Source of the DNA: Spirochaetaceae bacterium
GTDB lineage: Bacteria > Spirochaetota > Spirochaetia > Treponematales > Rectinemataceae
Length of the DNA: 64,000 nucleotides
Reading direction: 5' to 3'
NCBI GenBank assembly: GCA_025355995.1
Contig: JANXYQ010000014.1
Location: 42,481 to 106,480, forward strand
Both the position numbers and the translations under genes were made by a program. The notes beneath the pieces were generated by a model that did no database searches, was not told the origin of the DNA, and worked only from the letters and a program-made list of their open reading frames with translations. Position 1 is the first letter of the stretch. Each line of letters starts with the position of its first letter. Of this stretch, positions 44,249 to 51,504 are shown one piece after another.

Positions 44249-45664
44249 TCACTTCAGGTCCTCGGAGGCCATCGCCCGCGCGAGGTCCGCCTGGGCGATG
44301 AGCGCGTCGATGCGCTTGTTGGTCACGGCGAATTCCATCCGGAGCAGGTCGAACTCGGAGGCGCTCAGGTCTATGTCCTTGGCGCTGCCCGCGGCGACCC
44401 TGCCCTGGACGACGCGGAGGTTCTCCCTGGACTGCTCGACCATGGCCGCCGTGGAGGCGAGGTCCCGGCGGGCGCGCTGGAGGTTGACGACGCAGAGCTC
44501 GACGTCCATCGCGATGGCGTTGCGCTGGCGCCTCTCGTCCGACTTGGCCTTGTCGGCCGCGAGACCCTGAGCCTTGATGTCGTCGAGGGCGGCCGGGATG
44601 CCTCCGACGTCGTAACTGACCATGAGGCCGAGGGAGCCCGAGGCGGCGAAGGCCTCGGACTGCACGATGGCGCGCTGGTTCGGGTCGGCCAGGCTGGCGT
44701 TCCCGGTGAGGGAGACCGTCGGGTACAGCGCCGCGCGCGACAGCTCGATCGAGCGCTCGGCCAGCTTCCGCGCGAGCTCCGCGCCCCTGGTCTCCGGCCG
44801 GCTCGCCAGGGCTTTCGACACGAGGGCCGCCTCGTCGATCGGCGCTACGGCCGCCGGACCTTCGGCCGCCGGACCTTCGGCGAGGGCCGCATCGTCGGGC
44901 TTGGTCGAGAGCTCGAAGGGCAGGGCGGCATCGTCGGGGGCGGAGGCGAGGCCGAGGGCCGCGATGTCCTCCCCCGTCAGGGACGCCAAGGTCAGGAAGG
45001 CGCGCTTCTGGAGGGATCGCGCGTCGCCCAGGTCCTGCGCGGCCTGCTCGAGGCGCATCTGCGCCGCGAGCTGGTCCGCGCGCGTCGCCACGCCCTGGCC
45101 GAGCTGCCTCGTGGCGAGCTCGCTGTTCTTCTTCATCAGCTCGAGGTTCTTCTCGAGCGTCGCCCGGTTGTAGGAGACGCGCGTCGCCTCCCAATAGGCC
45201 CTGCGCACGTCGAAGGCCAGGGCGCGCCTGACCGACTCCCGCGCCACGTCCTTCGCCTGGGCCTGGAGGCCGGCGATCGCCATGGTCTCCTTGATCCTGA
45301 AGCCGGTGAATACGGGGTATTGGAGGCTGAGGCCGAAGCTGAAAGAGTGGTTCAGGCCCGCGGGCAGGGTCGCGCTTATCGGGCCGAAGCTGATGGACGT
45401 CGCGGTCTGCTCCCCTAGGTACTGCGCTCCCGCGCTCGCGGAGAGCGAGGGGTAGCGCTTCCAGGCCGTCTGATCGGCCTTGACCTTCGCCGCGAGGGCG
45501 TCGAGATTGGCGCTGACAATGCCAGGGTCGGTGGCCAAGGCCGAGGCCACCGCCTCGTCTATCGAGAGGGCCCGCTGCGCCGTAAGCGGGGCCGCCAGGG
45601 CGAGGGCCCCGAGGGCTGCCGCGAGGGCTTTGACGTATTTCCTACGGATGCCGATCTTGGTCAA
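44249..45664 (-). CDS. TolC-family outer-membrane efflux protein
   Basis: 471 residues. Signal peptide (VKALAAALGALALAAPLTAQ), then the two TolC half-repeats of long helices and strands: RALSIDEAVASALATDPGIV, YPVFTGFRIKETMAIAGLQA, and in the second half ALASRPETRGAELARKLAER and VVQGRVAAGSAKDIDLSASE. TTG start at 45664 overlaps the TGA of the small membrane protein gene; no other start gives a usable signal peptide. A 15-nt tandem duplication (about 44849-44878) codes the AEGPAAEGPAA linker between the halves. Confidence 0.9.
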   Translation of the reverse strand: MTKIGIRRKYVKALAAALGALALAAPLTAQRALSIDEAVASALATDPGIVSANLDALAAKVKADQTAWKRYPSLSASAGAQYLGEQTATSISFGPISATLPAGLNHSFSFGLSLQYPVFTGFRIKETMAIAGLQAQAKDVARESVRRALAFDVRRAYWEATRVSYNRATLEKNLELMKKNSELATRQLGQGVATRADQLAAQMRLEQAAQDLGDARSLQKRAFLTLASLTGEDIAALGLASAPDDAALPFELSTKPDDAALAEGPAAEGPAAVAPIDEAALVSKALASRPETRGAELARKLAERSIELSRAALYPTVSLTGNASLADPNQRAIVQSEAFAASGSLGLMVSYDVGGIPAALDDIKAQGLAADKAKSDERRQRNAIAMDVELCVVNLQRARRDLASTAAMVEQSRENLRVVQGRVAAGSAKDIDLSASEFDLLRMEFAVTNKRIDALIAQADLARAMASEDLK

Positions 45665-45996
45665 TCTAGGTTCTCCCCTTCGCCTTCGTCCCGCCGGGCC
45701 ATGCGCTCGCGCATGACGCGCCTCATCCTCATCTTGCCCATCAGGGAGCCTCCGCGGCCGCCGAAGAGTATCTTGGCCAGCACGAAAAGCCCCAACGATT
45801 CCCAGAAGCCGAAGGCGGGCAGGCCGAGGATCCCGGACATAATCCGGTTCCACAGCAGCATGACGACGATGCCGACCAGGGCCAATATCCCCGCGATGAT
45901 GACAATCCATCCCGATATGACCAGGACTCTCTTCCCCGCGCTCGCCTCCGCCCACTTGCGGCGCCTCTCTCTCATCGCCTCTTCATGATGAAACAT
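45661..45996 (-). CDS. Small membrane protein of ECF-sigma operon (possible sigma modulator)
   Basis: 111 residues. Basic cytoplasmic N-terminus, one long or two short membrane helices (VLVISGWIVIIAGILALVGI, then a second in GLPAFGFWESLGLFVLAKIL), and a basic tail ending in acidic residues. I recall similar WN-x-GLP-x-FW-x-LGL-x-ILFGG proteins next to ECF sigma genes in Bacteroidetes. It is not a classical zinc anti-sigma (no Cys/His motif). ATG 45996 is chosen because AGGAG lies 5 nt upstream. It could sense envelope state or simply be a pump accessory. Confidence 0.72.
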   Translation of the reverse strand: MFHHEEAMRERRRKWAEASAGKRVLVISGWIVIIAGILALVGIVVMLLWNRIMSGILGLPAFGFWESLGLFVLAKILFGGRGGSLMGKMRMRRVMRERMARRDEGEGENLD

Positions 45997-46004
45997 GCTC
46001 ACTC

Positions 46005-46532
46005 CTATATCCATTCCCTGAGGGCGGCGGCGAGCCGCCGTATCGCATAGCGCTTGCGGGTCGCCAAGGTGTCCTGGGATATCCCGGTAGACTCCGCGAT
46101 CTCCCTGAAGGTCAGCCCGTCCAGCACCTGCGCCTCGATGACGTCGCGCTGCCCGGCGGGCAGCTCCTCGATCGCCTCGTAGAGCGCCTCCATGAGCTCG
46201 GACTCGGCTGCCAGCTCGGCCGGATCCAGCCCCGAGGCGGCCACGATCTCGGCGATGACCGAATCGGAGACGTCCGCCTCGCCGACGCGCTTCCGCGTCT
46301 GGCCCTTCCGCCAGAAGTCGCGTACCCGGTTCCGGATCGACGAGAAGAGCCACGCGGCCAGATCGTCCACGTCGGTCAGGGACTCCGCGTCGGCGACAGC
46401 CTTCGCGAAAGCGTCCTGCACGAGATCCTCGGCGTCGGCCAGGTTGCGCGTCGCCCGCGCCGCCCAGGCCAGAAACCCCGGCTTGTTGTCGCGGTACGCG
46501 GCCTCGAGATCCGGTCCTTGGGCCTTCTTCAT
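46005..46532 (-). CDS. ECF-type RNA polymerase sigma factor
   Basis: 175 residues. Sigma region 2 (ARATRNLADAEDLVQDAFAK, then LAAWLFSSIRNRVRDFWRK) and region 4 (LPAGQRDVIEAQVLDGLTFR, EIAESTGISQDTLATRKRYA). First gene of an operon that continues into the small membrane protein, TolC, two ABC subunits and HlyD. An ECF-type promoter lies just upstream, so autoregulation is likely. Confidence 0.93.
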   Translation of the reverse strand: MKKAQGPDLEAAYRDNKPGFLAWAARATRNLADAEDLVQDAFAKAVADAESLTDVDDLAAWLFSSIRNRVRDFWRKGQTRKRVGEADVSDSVIAEIVAASGLDPAELAAESELMEALYEAIEELPAGQRDVIEAQVLDGLTFREIAESTGISQDTLATRKRYAIRRLAAALREWI

Positions 46533-46552
46533 GCTCGAGCCGCACCTTCTAT

Positions 46553-46578
46553 GACGTATGAGCCAGGATATTCGTTCA
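46553..46578 (-). promoter_or_regulatory. ECF-sigma-type promoter of the efflux operon
   Basis: Minus strand TGAAC (46578-46574), 17-bp spacer, CGTC (46556-46553), about 20 nt before the sigma ATG with GAAGG as ribosome-binding site. GAAC/CGTC is a frequent ECF promoter pair, which suggests recognition by the encoded sigma factor. Confidence 0.5.
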
Positions 46579-46635
46579 TTTTCAGCTAAGAATAACGAAA
46601 GGACGAAAGACAGGCGAGGGGCGTGGGGAAGTTCA

Positions 46636-46685
46636 TTGACAGTTCATCGACTCGGCCCATACTATTAAATGAATAATCATTCATT
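46636..46685 (+). promoter_or_regulatory. Consensus promoter plus palindromic operator before a pseudogene
   Basis: TTGACA (46636-46641, perfect -35), 18-bp spacer, TACTAT (46660-46665). Directly downstream is a perfect inverted repeat, AATGAAT (46668-46674) / ATTCATT (46679-46685) with AATC between, a typical repressor site at the start of transcription. The word differs from the tetR palindrome at 39464, so another regulator is expected. Confidence 0.6.
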
Positions 46686-46691
46686 TACGAT

Positions 46692-47181
46692 ATGGAGGCG
46701 TCGATGAGATTCTTCGATATTCCCCTCGTTTGGCTGATCCAGAACCTGGTGGCGCTCGTCGCCGGCGTCCTCGTGCTTCGCTACGCAGCTAGGCGCGAGC
46801 ATCGCCTGGGTTCCGGTCTACAATTTCCCGGGCTGGGTCCTCATCCTCGGAATCGGGAGCGCGACCCTTCTGGCCGGACGCTGGTGGTTCAGACGCTCCG
46901 GCTATAAAACCTGGGTTGGGCTAGTTTATCCCTTCCTGGCCGCCTGGGCAGGCCTCGTCCTCCTCGTGCTGCCCAGCTCTCAGCTCATGCTCTGGCTCGC
47001 CCCCTTCTATAAGAAGGGAGGCTCGGGAGAGTGGATGATGCTCGGCTTCCACTTCGCCCTCGCCGGGGCGGTGCTGGCCCTCGCCTAGCGGGGACGGATG
47101 CTGGGCGCCCTACATCTCGGGCTGATCGCGATCGTCTGGGCGAGGGGCAGGAAATTCGAACTAGGCCACGCCCACCTCTAG
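46692..47181 (+). pseudogene. Decayed polytopic membrane-protein gene (carotenoid-biosynthesis-like)
   Basis: Frame 1 from ATG 46692 (or ATG 46704) codes a good membrane start (PLVWLIQNLVALVAGVLVLR) but loses sense near 46795. The membrane protein then continues in the next frame: ASIAWVPVYNFPGWVLILGI, RRSGYKTWVGLVYPFLAAWA, then GFHFALAGAVLALA, a TAG at 47086, and further readable hydrophobic sequence (MLGALHLGLIAIVWARG) to 47181. So there is at least one frameshift, with a probable internal deletion, plus an in-frame stop. VPVYNFPGW recalls PF04240 carotenoid-biosynthesis proteins, but this is a weak guess. Confidence 0.6.
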
Positions 47182-48249
47182 CGCCTCGCGGGAGCAGCCG
47201 CCGAGCGAGGCGACCCAGCCAGCCTTGTCCCTGAGGGCGCAGCCGCCCCTCGTCTCGGTCAGCTCGTGGTGCCTTTCGCGGATCGCGCGCATGAGGGGCG
47301 ACTCGAGGGCCGCGGCGAGTCCTGCCGCGCCGGCGTCGCTATCGGAGAAGGGCGCGAAGGGGCAGGCCTCCAGAGCGCCCTCGGGGGCGACATGGATGAA
47401 GCCCCGGCCGGCGGCGAGGCAGCCGCCGTAGGCCTCCTCGTCGCCGGGCAGCCGGATGACGGGGAAGGGCAGGGCCTCGGTGCGGCCGAGATCGTTGAGG
47501 AGGGCGCGCTGCTCGCCCGATAGGACCAAGCCTTCCGTGCCGGGAGCGACGGGCACGTACTCCACGAGGAAGAGGGCCGAGGCGCCCAGCTGGCCTATGC
47601 GGGCGAGGAATTCCGTCGATAGGGCGTTTTCGACGTTGCGCGAGCTCACGGTGACCGAGAGGCTGAAGAGCCCGCCCGCCTCCCGTATCGCCTCGGCGCG
47701 GCGGAGGGCCGCCTCGTGCACTCCGAAGCCTCGCCGCTCGGCGGTGAAGGCCGCGTCGCCCTCGATGCTGAAGACCGGCAGGAGGGCCTTGCCGAACAGG
47801 GGAGCCATAGAGTCGTCGAGGAGGGTCCCGTTCGTGAAGACGGGGATGATCATGCCGCGCAGGGCGCCGCGATTCGTGGCCAGCCGCTCGAGGAGGCCGC
47901 GGCGGAGGAGAGGCTCGCCCCCGGCCACGAGGATCGTGCCGACGCCGAGGCCTACCGCCTCCTCGAAGAGCTCCATGAAGCGGTCGTCCGAGAGCTCGGG
48001 CCGAGCCTCGGCGCCGCTCGGGCGGATCTGCTTGGAGTAGCAGCCAGCGCAGTCGAGGTTGCAGCGGCGGGTGACGCTCGCGATGAGGACGGCGGGCACC
48101 GTCCCGCCCGCGCGCTCGGCGGCGGCGCGACGAAGGGCCTGGCGGCGCTGGAAGGCTATGGACGCGAGGGCCTCGAGGCCGCCCCGGGAGGCCAGGGCGC
48201 GCTTGTAGACGTCGACGAGCTGATTGGAAAAAAGGGCTTGGGAGTTCAT
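47161..48249 (-). CDS. Radical SAM protein with C-terminal Cys-rich region
   Basis: 362 residues. Radical SAM cluster motif CNLDCAGC (CxxxCxxC), then ILVAGGEPLLRRGLLERLA (SAM-binding GGE) and VFTNGTLLDD. The C-terminal third has several Cys (GGCLAAGRGF, LEACPFAPF, GGCALRDKAG, GGCS), which suggests a SPASM-like auxiliary cluster. Such proteins modify peptides or cofactors; no precursor peptide gene is visible nearby. ATG 48249 with AAGGAA upstream is preferred to TTG 48270. The 3' end overlaps the pseudogene on the other strand. Confidence 0.87.
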   Translation of the reverse strand: MNSQALFSNQLVDVYKRALASRGGLEALASIAFQRRQALRRAAAERAGGTVPAVLIASVTRRCNLDCAGCYSKQIRPSGAEARPELSDDRFMELFEEAVGLGVGTILVAGGEPLLRRGLLERLATNRGALRGMIIPVFTNGTLLDDSMAPLFGKALLPVFSIEGDAAFTAERRGFGVHEAALRRAEAIREAGGLFSLSVTVSSRNVENALSTEFLARIGQLGASALFLVEYVPVAPGTEGLVLSGEQRALLNDLGRTEALPFPVIRLPGDEEAYGGCLAAGRGFIHVAPEGALEACPFAPFSDSDAGAAGLAAALESPLMRAIRERHHELTETRGGCALRDKAGWVASLGGCSREALEVGVA

Positions 48250-48425
48250 CGGGCTTTCCTTCAAAGGCAAAGCGTATCCGCCCCCATACGGGGCGCGGCC
48301 TTCGGCTCCGCCCCCTTTCGGCGGACGGAACCAGTTAAATTGAAGATAATACCTCCCCGGGCTGGAGGCTAGCCCGCGGCGAGCCCGATCCGCGAATTGT
48401 TAAGCGGGGCTAAATCGCCTTCCCT

Positions 48426-48454
48426 TTGACAGCGCTACCGCGGACGAGTAGCAT
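48426..48454 (+). promoter_or_regulatory. Consensus promoter giving a leaderless peptidase mRNA
   Basis: TTGACA (48426-48431), exactly 17-bp spacer, TAGCAT (48449-48454), then 6 nt to the ATG at 48461. With normal -10 to start-site spacing transcription would begin at or within a base of the ATG. The clearest case of the pattern in this window. Confidence 0.65.
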
Positions 48455-48460
48455 AGCCGC

Positions 48461-50311
48461 ATGACTACAAGCGGCATCCGCGCCTTTTTCGACGAGCTCA
48501 ACCGCGGCTACCTCGCGGTCCATCGCGCGAAGGAAGACCTATTCTGGGCCACCTACATGGCCACGAGCGACGACCACGCCCGCTTCGCCGAGGCCGAGAG
48601 GGCCTATAAGGCCTTCGTCTCCGATCCCGGGAAGCTCGCCGCCGTGCGTTCCCGCATCGCCGAGCTCGGCCCCGACGAGGCCGAGATCCTGGACGGCCTG
48701 CGCGGCTGGAAGGCCTTCTTCGAGGCTAGCGCGATCGAAGGCGCGAGCGGCCAGGCCGACATGGCAAGGATCGTCTCCCTCGAGGCCGAGCTCTTCGAGA
48801 AGCGCCAAAAGCACAAGCTCCGGCACATCGACGAGAAGGGGGAGGCGGCGGCGGCGACCCTCGGCGCGCTGCTGATGAACGAGTCGGCGAATCCCGACGA
48901 GGCCGCCCGCGAGTCGAGCCTCACGGCCCTGCGCGGCTTGGAGGAATGGCTGCTCGCGAATGGCTTCCTCGGGATAGTGAAGGCGCGCAACGCCTTCGCG
49001 CGGGGCCAGGGCTACCGCGACTTCTTCGATTACAAGGTGAACAGGTCGGAGGCGATGACGCCCGAAGCCCTGTTCGCGATCCTCGACGATTTCGAGAGGA
49101 GGACCGCGACGGCGAGCGCCGGGGGCCTCGCCTTCCTGGAAAAATCCCACGGCCCCGGCGCGCTGAAGCCCTGGAACCTGCGCTACCGCATGAGCGGGGA
49201 CGTCACGCGCGAGATCGATCCCTACTTCCCCTTCGAGTTGGCCCTCGAGCGCTGGACGACGAGCTTCCGCCGGCTGGGCATCGCCTATCGCGGAGCCGTG
49301 CTGCGCCTGGACCTCCTCGAGCGGGAGGGCAAGTTCCAGAACGGCTTCTGCCACGGCCCCGTGCCCGCCTACTTCGACGAGGGGACCTGGGTGCCGGCCC
49401 ACGTCAACTTCACCTCGGAGGGACGGCCGAACCAGGTCGGCTCCGGCTTCCGCGCGCTGGAGACTCTTTTCCACGAGGGCGGCCACGCAGCCCACTTCGC
49501 CAACGTGACGAGGAACGCCCCCTGCTTCTCGCAGGAGTACGCGCCGACGTCCGCGGCCTACGCCGAGACCCAGTCCATGTTCTGCGACAGCATACTCGGC
49601 GACGCCGACTGGCTGATGCGCTACGCCAAGAAGGCGGACGGCTCGCCCATCCCTGCCGGGCTCATCGAGAAGCGCATCGAGCGCAGCCAGCCCTTCCGCG
49701 CCTTCGAGGAGCGCATGATCCTCGTCGTCCCCTACTTCGAGCGCGCGCTGTACGCGTTGGCCGATTCCGAGCTCGAGGCTGAAAGGGTCCTCGAGCTGGC
49801 CCGCGAGACCGAGAGGCGGATACTCGGCGCCGAGAGCTACAGGCCCATATTGGCGATACCCCACCTGCTCAACCAGGAGGCGGCGGCGAGCTTCCACGGC
49901 TACCTGCTCGCGCACATGGCCGTCTACCAGACCCGCGCCTGGCTCATCGAGCGCTACGGCTACATCGCAGACAACCCGGAGGTAGGCCGACTCCTCGCCG
50001 AGAAGTACTGGGCGCCCGGCAACTCCCTCACCCACGACCAGACGCTCCGCGCCCTCACCGGCGAGGGCTTTTCGGGCAGGTACCTCGCGGAGGCCTGCAA
50101 TGCCTCGGCCGAGGAGGCTTGGGCGGCCGCCGAGGCCTCCGTGGCCGCCGCTCGCTCCCGCGTCTACCCCTCGGACTACCCCTCCGGCCTCGGCGCCGAC
50201 ATCGCCGTCGTGCACGGCGCCGAGACGATAGCGGACAACTCGAGCTCGGAGGCCGAGATGTGCGCGGACTTCGCCGCCTGGGTGCGCGCGAAATACCCGA
50301 GGAAGCCCTAA
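48461..50311 (+). CDS. M3-family (oligoendopeptidase/thimet-like) metallopeptidase
   Basis: 616 residues, cytoplasmic, mostly helical, normal M3 length. Zinc site ETLFHEGGHAAHF (HExxH) with the downstream Glu in YAPTSAAYAETQSMF, and the substrate-side HGYLLAHMAVYQTR near the end. Cleaves short peptides by family knowledge. No Shine-Dalgarno before ATG 48461. Its TAA overlaps the stop of the convergent methyltransferase gene. Confidence 0.87.
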   Translation: MTTSGIRAFFDELNRGYLAVHRAKEDLFWATYMATSDDHARFAEAERAYKAFVSDPGKLAAVRSRIAELGPDEAEILDGLRGWKAFFEASAIEGASGQADMARIVSLEAELFEKRQKHKLRHIDEKGEAAAATLGALLMNESANPDEAARESSLTALRGLEEWLLANGFLGIVKARNAFARGQGYRDFFDYKVNRSEAMTPEALFAILDDFERRTATASAGGLAFLEKSHGPGALKPWNLRYRMSGDVTREIDPYFPFELALERWTTSFRRLGIAYRGAVLRLDLLEREGKFQNGFCHGPVPAYFDEGTWVPAHVNFTSEGRPNQVGSGFRALETLFHEGGHAAHFANVTRNAPCFSQEYAPTSAAYAETQSMFCDSILGDADWLMRYAKKADGSPIPAGLIEKRIERSQPFRAFEERMILVVPYFERALYALADSELEAERVLELARETERRILGAESYRPILAIPHLLNQEAAASFHGYLLAHMAVYQTRAWLIERYGYIADNPEVGRLLAEKYWAPGNSLTHDQTLRALTGEGFSGRYLAEACNASAEEAWAAAEASVAAARSRVYPSDYPSGLGADIAVVHGAETIADNSSSEAEMCADFAAWVRAKYPRKP

Positions 50312-51210
50312 TCGCGCCTGCGGGCGGCGACGAAGAGGACCTCAGCGGACCCGAAATCGTTCTCCGCGACCAGTCCCTTCCGTATCCCGATCGCCTCGAG
50401 GCCCCGGCCGGCTAGCATGGCGACGAGCTCATCCTCGCCGAACCATCGGTCCCAGGTGCGGTAGGCGCGGAGATCCTCGCCCTCGGCGAGGACCAGGCAC
50501 TGGTTCGCGGTGCAGCGCTCCTCGGGATAGACGAAGCTCTCCTCGAGGACGAGGCAGGGCCGGGGCGACCAGAAGCTGGGCCCGGCGGAGGCCCGCCATT
50601 CTTTCCGCGGTTTCGCCGAGGCCGCGTAGCCCGGACCCAGGATATCGAAGGCGAAGATCCCTCCCGGCGCCAAGGCCTCGCGGGCGCGGTCGAGGAGGAC
50701 CAGGGCGTTCCCCGGGGCCAGGGCGCCGAAATCGCAATAGATCATCATCGCGAGAGCGTAGCCGCCGCCGAGGTCGTCGGTCAGGTAATTCCCGCATCGA
50801 TAGTCGATCTCGAGGCCTTTCGAGGAAGCCGAGGAGCGCGCATAGTCCACGGAGGACCGCGACAGGTCCACTCCCGTCACTTCGCAGCCTCGGGCGGCGA
50901 GCTCTTCCGCGTAGAGCCCGGGCCCGCAGCCCAGGTCCAGGACGCGCCCGCGACGGCGGGCATAAAAACCTTCCTCTCGTCCCGCGGCCGAAGGCCGCAG
51001 TATCCGCCCCCCGGCCGGCGGCAGGAAACCGCCCAGCCACTCGAGCGCCCTCGCCCGCTGCTCGGGACCGCGGCTCGCGGCGTCGGTCGAGTCGTCGAGA
51101 TGGGCGGCGAGCATGCCCTTGGCGATCCAGGGATCGGTCCATATGTTGAGCGCGGAGGGCTCGAAGGGGCGGGGCCTCGCAGCAGCCGCCAATAGAATAT
51201 CCATGTTCAT
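50308..51210 (-). CDS. Class I SAM-dependent methyltransferase
   Basis: 300 residues. Motif I VLDLGCGPGLYAEELAARGC, acidic EVTGVDLSRSSVDYA, and the motif IV-V region ALAMMIYCDFGAL then EALAPGGIFAFDI. An N-terminal 80-residue segment precedes the Rossmann core. Substrate unknown. ATG 51210 with AAGGAAG 4 nt upstream. Convergent with the M3 peptidase, stops overlapping by 3 nt. Confidence 0.87.
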   Translation of the reverse strand: MNMDILLAAAARPRPFEPSALNIWTDPWIAKGMLAAHLDDSTDAASRGPEQRARALEWLGGFLPPAGGRILRPSAAGREEGFYARRRGRVLDLGCGPGLYAEELAARGCEVTGVDLSRSSVDYARSSASSKGLEIDYRCGNYLTDDLGGGYALAMMIYCDFGALAPGNALVLLDRAREALAPGGIFAFDILGPGYAASAKPRKEWRASAGPSFWSPRPCLVLEESFVYPEERCTANQCLVLAEGEDLRAYRTWDRWFGEDELVAMLAGRGLEAIGIRKGLVAENDFGSAEVLFVAARRRD

Positions 51211-51504
51211 AAAGCTTCCTTATGGGGTGGTATGGGTTGGGTAAGGTGGTGTGCGCGAGCGCAAATCCGCCAGGCACGCAAGAAGGCAGGTTAGTAGCGC
51301 ATTTGGGCAGGCTACAGCGAATATTCCATCCCGTCAAGAGAGTGGGGGTGCCGGAAGCGACCGGAGCGCGGCACGCGAGGACGCTGGAGGCAGGGGGAGC
51401 CGCGTCTGTTGAGGTTTCGCCCGCGCTTTTTCTCGCGACCGAGACTACGGGCATGGGACGCCGCGAGAAAAGCGTGGGCGGCGAGTCGTGTGACCGCGCT
51501 TCCC
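51211..51504. other. Non-coding region, about 290 bp, with structured stretches
   Basis: No ORF in this stretch looks like a protein. The left end is G-run-rich on the plus strand (about 51222-51247). The middle holds a GTGCCG / CGGCAC hairpin (about 51350-51376). The right end has the 20-bp hairpin described separately. It is the 5' leader of the methyltransferase gene and the 3' tail of the aminotransferase gene. I cannot match it to a known RNA family. Confidence 0.5.
51418..51480. repeat. Long near-perfect inverted repeat
   Basis: Left arm 51418-51437 and right arm 51462-51480 are reverse complements apart from one mismatch and one extra T, with a 24-nt loop. A nested CGCCGC / GCGGCG pair lies in the right part. 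It begins 25 nt past the aminotransferase stop; no U-tract follows on either strand. Confidence 0.65.

Noticed and set aside
44849..44878. Tandem 15-nt repeat as a phase-variation tract in tolC
   Set aside because: The unit is a multiple of three and lies in an Ala/Pro linker, so copy change would not shift the frame; two copies only.
51222..51247. Possible G-quadruplex in the G-run stretch
   Set aside because: Only three runs of three or more G are present; the fourth has two, so a stable three-tier structure is not supported.
51211..51504. RNase P RNA, SRP RNA, tmRNA or cobalamin riboswitch
   Set aside because: None of the conserved cores of these RNAs can be found on either strand.
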